This document shows, piece after piece, positions 35,601 to 41,600 of a stretch of 64,000 nucleotides of DNA. The position numbers and the translations under genes were made by a program. This DNA is from Cordylochernes scorpioides (lineage: Eukaryota > Arthropoda > Arachnida > Pseudoscorpiones > Chernetidae). The notes below the pieces were generated by a model. The model saw only the letters and a program-made list of their open reading frames with translations. It was not told the origin of the DNA and ran no database searches. Where the stretch lies: assembly GCA_030710605.1 (NCBI GenBank), contig CP092871.1, forward strand, positions 66,421,887-66,485,886. The letters run 5' to 3'. Positions within the stretch are counted from its first letter, which is position 1, and each line of letters starts with the position of its first letter.

Positions 35601-38600
35601 AGACCTCCACACCTCCACCACCCCCATCCTGCGGGTGGCTCTTCAGCCCACCAATGCCCGTAAGTTCTGTTTCAATGGCTCCCCCTTCTTTCTTCTATCA
35701 ATGCATTTTGGTTAGTGGTACAGCAGCTCATTGTAGGTGGGCTTCACCCTTTTCCCCTCTAGGGACTCTCTGCATATGACAATAACTGTTAGCGAGATCT
35801 CTTGAATATATAATACAAAAGAAATTTCCTGTTGCAGAGACAAAGTATCCTCTAGTGAGAATGTCCTCTCATGGAGGTTCTATTGCACCTCATAACCACA
35901 AAAGTTGAACTTCCTTTTCAGTAACAAACCCATATCCCTCTATCATTCTCATGGCCTGTATCACGTGTATTAGGGATCACTAAAACTTCCATATTTGACA
36001 CCTTACTCTTCATATAACAACAACCATTTTTATCTGTTTTGTTCACCCATTTATAGAACATCCCATCGAAACAAGAATCCCTAGGTTAACTAGAATTAAA
36101 ATAGAATTGTGTTACCCCATTTTCATTCACCAATTCTATCCTAGGGGTGTTTTCAATATTAATTATTCATTAAATTGAAAATATATATTCCTAGTCATTC
36201 TCCATATTCTTTGATGGCTTTGATCAACCCAGGATTCTAGCTTGTCAACTTAGTTAGGGAGTAAAAATAATCTCTACATGCTCTATATATCAAAAATGAA
36301 AATATTGAGCAAAATCATCGCTTAGTGCCATCTTCGATATAAGAACATGATATCACCCTCAAAACAACTTTCCATGGCATGTATTAGGTCTGATACTGTA
36401 TAACTGCCTAGAACCATCTACAGTTTGTGATCAAAGTTGTCTCTTATAGATCAAGGCTTTGAAGAGCTAATAATAATCATAAATCAAATAATAATCATTC
36501 CGTACACTCTCTTTAAAATCGCATATTCGAGAGCCAAAGTGCTCTATAGAGAGTGATGTCCTCTTACTGAAGAGCAGAGAATTGATACAAATGGTGATTT
36601 TGGCGATGAAAACTTTCCTTGAGTGGTGTTCGCTCAAGGAGAAGTTGTTTTTTTTATCATCTCTCTCTCTTACACACACACTATATTTACATTTAATATT
36701 ATATTTACTACCTATATAACTTTGTACATAATTAGTGATGAACAAAAAGACAAACACTCTACATCTATGAACTTTTTTTTAAATCCTCTTTTATCATTCA
36801 TCTCCAAAATATTTTCAATTTGAGACCTGGTTCCCTGTCTTCCCAAATTTTAAATTGAGAATTAAACCTATTAAATAGGCTTTTTTATATATTGAATTCA
36901 AAAATTGCTCATTTCTAATATTTAAAAAGACCATTTCAGCTACAAATCTAATATACAGTAGAACTACCTTTCTCTAAAGGACAACATCTAGTTGCAGAGC
37001 CAAAGTGTCTTTTAGAAAGAACTGTCCTCTCATTAGAAAACTAGGGCTTTAATCTTATAGTTTTTTTCTTTTTATATTTTCAATTCAACCATACATTTGT
37101 TCAAATGAGAGCTGGTGTACAGAGGATATGCCGCAGCTGAAGAAGGGAGTCCGGCTCCTGAACCAGGCGGACCCCTGTGTGCAAGTGATAGTGCAGGAGA
37201 CTGGGGAGTTGGTCCTGGTCACTGCTGGAGAGGTCCACCTGGAGCGATGTCTGTTGGACCTCAGAGAGAGGTTAGTCTAGTGATTGGGATTGGGACTTGT
37301 TATAACCCATTGTAAGGGGGGTCAGTGGAAGGATGGTCTAAACCGTTGGTTTTCGACTGCTACTACTCGGGTTCGATTCCCGCATTGGACACTTTTTTAT
37401 GATTTAAAAAAAAAATTCTCCAATGGCTCCCGATTCTTGTAAAAGTTTAACCCCACCAGCGAGTGCAAGTAACCAAACGGGGCTCTGGCACATTTGTAAG
37501 TGCAAAGTCGAACTGTGGTGCACTTACAGTAAAGCCAGTCGCCTACTTCTACCCACCATGATTACCATGGCCTTTACCACGTGTACTAGGAATAAGCAAA
37601 CCCATTGTAAACTAAAATTTAATCCTATAATACTGTAAGTCTCAGTGTATTATTTTATGATATTGCTTCACTGCATACAAAGTTGTATTCTATTTACACT
37701 ATAGGACACTGAATTTTCAACACCAAGAATTAGTAGGAAAAAGTTGTCAAAAAATCTGCATAAAGAGAATATACCAGTAACGAAAAACAAATAATCTATA
37801 TTATAACAGAATACACCATACACTGAGCAACATTGCCATCCGCTCAATACAGTCTAAACTCTTTAATTTCAAACCCCAAGGGATCAGAGCTTTCGGTTGA
37901 ATTAAAGTAAAAGTGTTGAATTAGTTAAAATATTTCATCACATTCATTGTTAGTGGGCATTTTTCTAGGATAACCAAATATATCTATATTAATAAAATGC
38001 AAATTTCATAAGTGGTGTTCGCTAAAAACTTTCGTTACAATGCATCAATTTCGACCAAATTTTCAACATTTATGTAAAACGAGATGGAGCAGGTTTTGCT
38101 TAACATCAAAATATTTTCCCTAACTTTAACATGCGTAACTTCGCTGTTATCGATTAAATACAAAAAAAAATCAACAGAGTTAATTTTATTTATATATAAA
38201 TACAAAAAAAAATTCAGCAATTCATTCAACTCAATCTAAAAAAATATTCAAAACAAGCAATTTTAAGATAACACCATATGTAAAACAGTCGGCCAAGAAA
38301 ACAACAACGATATTACATCTTTCTCACATATTCACACACAATCTTGATTAATAATTAAAACTAATCTTTAACATTGTTTATTATACTTCATAATATATAA
38401 TATTCGTTAGGCAAACTTTCACTCGATAAAACCCGGGCGAAGCCGGGTACACATCCGCTAGTATATATATATATATATAATATTTTTAGAAAATGCTATT
38501 GTAAAATATTTTAATTAATAATGTGAATTGATACCATTGGAACTTTTTTATTTTCAAAATGCCTCATGATTAACTTTTAGTGATGGGCCAAAAATGGATT

Positions 38601-41600
38601 AATATATTTTGAACAAAGGAGAAATTACAAATGCTCTTTTAATCTAAGTGAATAAATACAATGAGAGGAAAGTGAATAAAGTTAGAAAATAAAGAATAGG
38701 CTGAAAATACATTGCTAAGACACCTCATTGTTTACTGCTAATCAACGCAGCGCTTAAGATAGGCTTAAATCATCTGCAAACAAAAATTGTGTGCGAACCT
38801 CAGCGCCAATATTTGCAACGCTGAATTGTAACACTTTTAAGTTCAGTGCGCTTATCCTAACTACAGCCGCTATGCTCCTCAATCCAAAGTATTGCATTTT
38901 TGGCACTAAAATTGTATTTAAACAAGAATTCAATATTTTCAAAATTTGATTTTAAAAGTCAATCATTTGGTCAAATTAACGTTCGTTATTTGATAGGCAA
39001 GAGGTAGGGACATGAAAACATGGGCGAATTATTGTGCATCAAATTAACAAGGTTATACTGGATGTTGTGGGACCACTGTGGGTGTCTATGCAGGCTGCAA
39101 CACATCTTGGTACTGACTCAATGAGCGTGCGGATGGTGTCCTGAGGGATGGCTGCCTGTTCCCTGTCAACCATCAGCCACAGTTCATCTTCTGAACGTTG
39201 CTGTGGCAGCATATGCAAACGACACCCAAATAGAACCCAGACGTGTTCTATATTAGAGATCAGGGAGACTGGTGACCATGGAAGCACCAAGGTTTTATGC
39301 AGGGGATGTTGGCTGATGTGTGCTGCGTGGAGTTGACCGTTATCCTGCTGTAAAATGGCATTTGGTGCCCTCAGAAGTAAGGGTAGCATCACCAGCCGCA
39401 GTATGTCATCCACTTATCATTAAGCCATCATAGTGTCCTCAATGCAAATCAAAGGTGATCTGCTATCATAGGCGATGGTTCCCCCAAATAATTTTTTTTT
39501 TTTGGCTTATCCCTAGTACACGTGGTACAGGCCATGATAATCTTTTTTTTTTTGCTTATCCCTAGTACACGTGGTACAGGCCATGATTATCATGGTGGGT
39601 AGTTAGCGACTGCTTTTACTGTAAGCGCACCACATGTCTACACATGTGAAAAGCAGTTCGACTTTGCACTTACAAATGCCAGAGCCCCGTTTGGGTACTT
39701 GCACTCGCTGGTGGGGTTGGACTTTTGCAAGAATCGGGGGCCATTGGAGCATTTTTTTTTTTTAAACATAAAAAAGTGCCCAATGCGGGAATCGAACCCG
39801 GGTCCTAGTGGTCGAAAACAAACGGTTTACCCAGCCTTCCACCGACCCCCTATGATAATCATGGTGGGTAGAAGTAGGCGACTGCTTTTTACTGTAAGTG
39901 CACCACATGTCTAGACATGTGAAAAGCAGTTCGACTTATCACTTACAAATGTGCCAGAGCCCCGTATGGTTACTTGCACTCTCTGGTGGGGTTGGACTTC
40001 CCCAAATCATAATGCAATAATTGTGTTGTCACAAGATGTGGCATTCCACAGATTGGACCTGTCACCTGTGCTGTGGGTAAATAGCATTCTTCTTAATGGA
40101 TGCCATTAGTGTAGGCTGTCGGCAGCTTTTCTGCAAATAATGGCTCTGGTCAATATGGGAGAATCAAGTGTCCTGCACAGCCTGAAAAATGGTGACAGAA
40201 GTGGGCTGTGGGGCTGCAAACACTATTCAATGGATACATCAGTCTACACGTGTTGACATCACTCTGGCGGCACCAACCTCCCTCAATCGTGCCACATTTC
40301 TTTGTTCCAACCATCTCTTCCATAGCTAGTGCACTATCGATGCGTCAAGGTTTCTGTCTGTAGAGATTTGACATATGGACCAACTGGCCTGTCCGAATCT
40401 AATCACCATACATTTCTTTAAATTGCCAGTCTGCTGGAACTGCTTCCACTGGCGGCGGCCTGGCATTCTCTGCTACTAAACATTTTCTCATAGTCAAAAA
40501 ATAAAAATTTCTCAAATGATTTTCCTGTCAGAATATTTGCAAATTTTCACAAGTTCCTTCTCATATCGCTCAATCAACATGTGCAGCATAGTTGTGCAAT
40601 TTGTATCATTTACCTAACTCTCTGTGAGCTAACTTTATCCTGAAATTTACATATTTTTCTGCCCAGTAATTCTTGGTATTGCAAATTCAGTCACACAGTG
40701 TATATAAGAGAGAGATAAAATTAATTTACATTCTACTATCAGTTTAAGAGCTGTTGGATTTAAGATCAAACTGTATTTATGGCAGAAATTTTCTGGCCCA
40801 GACTCCAAAATACATTTCTGTTGAGAAAGCTCTGCTTCAAAATCAGATTTATAGTATATATATTATATTTTTAAAATTACATTAGATTTAAGAACAAGAA
40901 TTTAATGTTTGCAATTCAGGTTTATTTTCATAATAATAGATTATATTTAAGTCCAAATGATAATACCCATGTTGGTTGCTATGGCTTATATCATGGGCTC
41001 CGAGATCCCCCCTCGTTGGTTATTACAACCTATATAATGGGCCCCTAGATTATCCCCCTCATTGGTTACTACGGCTTATATAATGGGCCCCAAGAATTCC
41101 TCTTGTTGGTTGCTACAGCCTATATAATGGGCTCCCAAGATTATCCCCCTCATTGGTTACTACGGGCTATATAATGGGCCCCAAGAATTCCTCTCGTTGG
41201 TTGCTACAGCCTATATAATGGATCCCAAGATTATTCTCTCTCATTGGTTGCTACAGCCTATATAATGGGCCCCAAGATTCCCCCATTAAAGCTTTTTTTC
41301 CAACATACATAGTTTTGTACCTGGACAGAGCTTTGACTGCTACCATTGCCCAAGCTGTGGGGAACAGATATAGAGGTCAGTTGCTATATAAGCAAGGCTG
41401 TATTTACACAAGGTAATAAGACCAAATCCAAATAAATAAAGTCACACACTATTTATTTGGATTTGGTCTAATATCTTGTGTTTATAATATATAATCCAAA
41501 TTGTGTGCCTTATCAAGGCTGTATTTGAGTAGATTTGTAAAATATAGCTGCAGGGCCTGTGGAGATAATGAATGGCAAAATTGACCCAAGAAAATGCAAT

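Larger units (their letters stand above)
37697..40700 (-). mobile_element. Tc1-like transposon with nested Helitron and SINEs
   Basis: The left end CACTATAGGACACTGAATTT and right end (minus strand) CACTGTGTGACTGAATTTGC are inverted and continue with matching CAAYACCAAGAATTA; TA flanks at 37695-37696 and 40701-40702. Subtracting the Helitron (37983-38461) and SINEs (39490-39999) leaves about 2 kb. It carries Tc1 transposase remnants on the minus strand. Confidence 0.8.

Noticed and set aside
36467-36757. Small ORF in an EFL1 intron
   Set aside because: Overlaps a degraded MITE and CT-repeat; composition and context are noncoding.
37107-37315. Alternative frame across the EFL1 domain III exon
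   Set aside because: Longer open frame ([11 protein letters not shown]...) has no similarity to anything; the other frame is the conserved EFL1 sequence.
40974-41285. CRISPR-like array
   Set aside because: Adjacent diverged units without unique spacers, in an animal gene intron; it is a minisatellite.
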